From Acidobacteriota bacterium (GTDB taxonomy: Bacteria; Acidobacteriota; Terriglobia; Acidiferrales; UBA7541), in NCBI GenBank assembly GCA_003131705.1, contig PKUY01000367.1, forward strand, positions 16,721 through 22,558: DNA of 5,838 nucleotides, given 5' to 3'. Position 1 is the first letter of the stretch, and each line of letters begins with the position of its first letter. The position numbers and the translations under genes are program-made. Of this stretch, positions 5,517-5,838 are shown piece after piece. The notes under the pieces are model-generated. The model saw only the letters and a list, made by a program, of their open reading frames with translations. It searched no databases and was not told the origin of the DNA.

Positions 5517-5838
5517 ATGACTCAAAATCCTGCCTGGCGGCGGACTTCCTATCTCTTCGCAGCTTTTCTTTTTTCCGTCCTTCCCTTAATCGCTCAAGCT
5601 CCTGCACTCGCGCAAGCCCCATCTTCGTCTTCAGCGGCCACTGAGACGGCTATTCCCATGCGCGACGAGCACCACCATCATCTCGTGCTGGAAAATTCTT
5701 ACGTGCGAGCGTACTTCGTCGAAATCCCGAGCCACGAATCAACTCTCTTGCATCGTCACGATTTTCCGTACCTGAATGTGCCTCCGGGTGGCGCGGACAT
5801 TGCCACTTCGGTTTCCACTGGCCCCGACGTGGGTCCGC
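5517..5838 (+). CDS. Secreted cupin-like protein, N-terminal part (cut by window edge)
   Basis: An open frame from the ATG at 5517 runs off the window after 107 codons. Residues 1-33 form a clear signal peptide: a basic start with WRR, a hydrophobic core (SYLFAAFLFSVLPLIA), and AxA-type cleavage choices at ALA or AQA around 30-34. A Ser/Ala-rich linker follows. The mature part has a run of four histidines (52-55), then LVLENSYVRAYFVEIPSHES and LLHRHDFPYLNV. H79-R80-H81 in this context looks like the first metal-binding HxH motif of a cupin fold. The predicted location is periplasmic or outside the cell. The start is 7 bp after the nuclease stop, without a strong Shine-Dalgarno, so coupling is likely. 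The cupin assignment rests on the short visible stretch, and no specific function can be given. Confidence 0.7.
   Translation, partial: MTQNPAWRRTSYLFAAFLFSVLPLIAQAPALAQAPSSSSAATETAIPMRDEHHHHLVLENSYVRAYFVEIPSHESTLLHRHDFPYLNVPPGGADIATSVSTGPDVGP

Overview
The window looks like a chromosomal stretch from a soil-type Acidobacteriota bacterium. This is inferred from the moderately high GC content, the style of the TolQ/ExbB-ExbD-TonB proteins, a bacterial deoxyhypusine-synthase-like gene, a DUF2071 protein relic, and the adjacency of miaB to a DUF151 bifunctional nuclease gene. No single marker here proves the phylum.

Left arm (1-1358, minus strand): a compact proton-channel operon reading leftward, exbB/tolQ - exbD/tolR - tonB. 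TonB is cut by the window edge. Together these encode an inner-membrane, proton-motive-force-driven complex that energises outer-membrane transport (ExbBD-TonB) or envelope constriction (TolQR-TolA). The window does not contain the downstream genes that would decide between the two. A 370-bp divergent intergenic region (1359-1728) follows. It has no gene, but it carries three short perfect inverted repeats near the rightward gene.

Centre (1729-3512, plus strand): an intact deoxyhypusine-synthase-family gene with a strong ribosome binding site, then a decayed DUF2071/YqjF-like gene. The relic's homologous blocks are spread over three reading frames, with two small frameshifts, one internal deletion and one nonsense codon.

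Right arm (3520-5838, plus strand): miaB (tRNA 2-methylthio-i6A37 synthase), a DUF151 bifunctional nuclease with its own strong ribosome binding site, and the start of a secreted cupin-like protein only 7 bp downstream of the nuclease gene. The miaB start is ambiguous: the upstream ATG gives an unusual 50-residue extension without a clear Shine-Dalgarno sequence, while an internal TTG has one, inside a potential hairpin.

No tRNA, rRNA, CRISPR array, insertion sequence, attachment site or convincing rho-independent terminator was seen. I did not find a clearly new multi-gene system. The most notable points are the DHS-like enzyme with a substituted substrate pocket, the palindromes upstream of it, and the recent-looking pseudogene.
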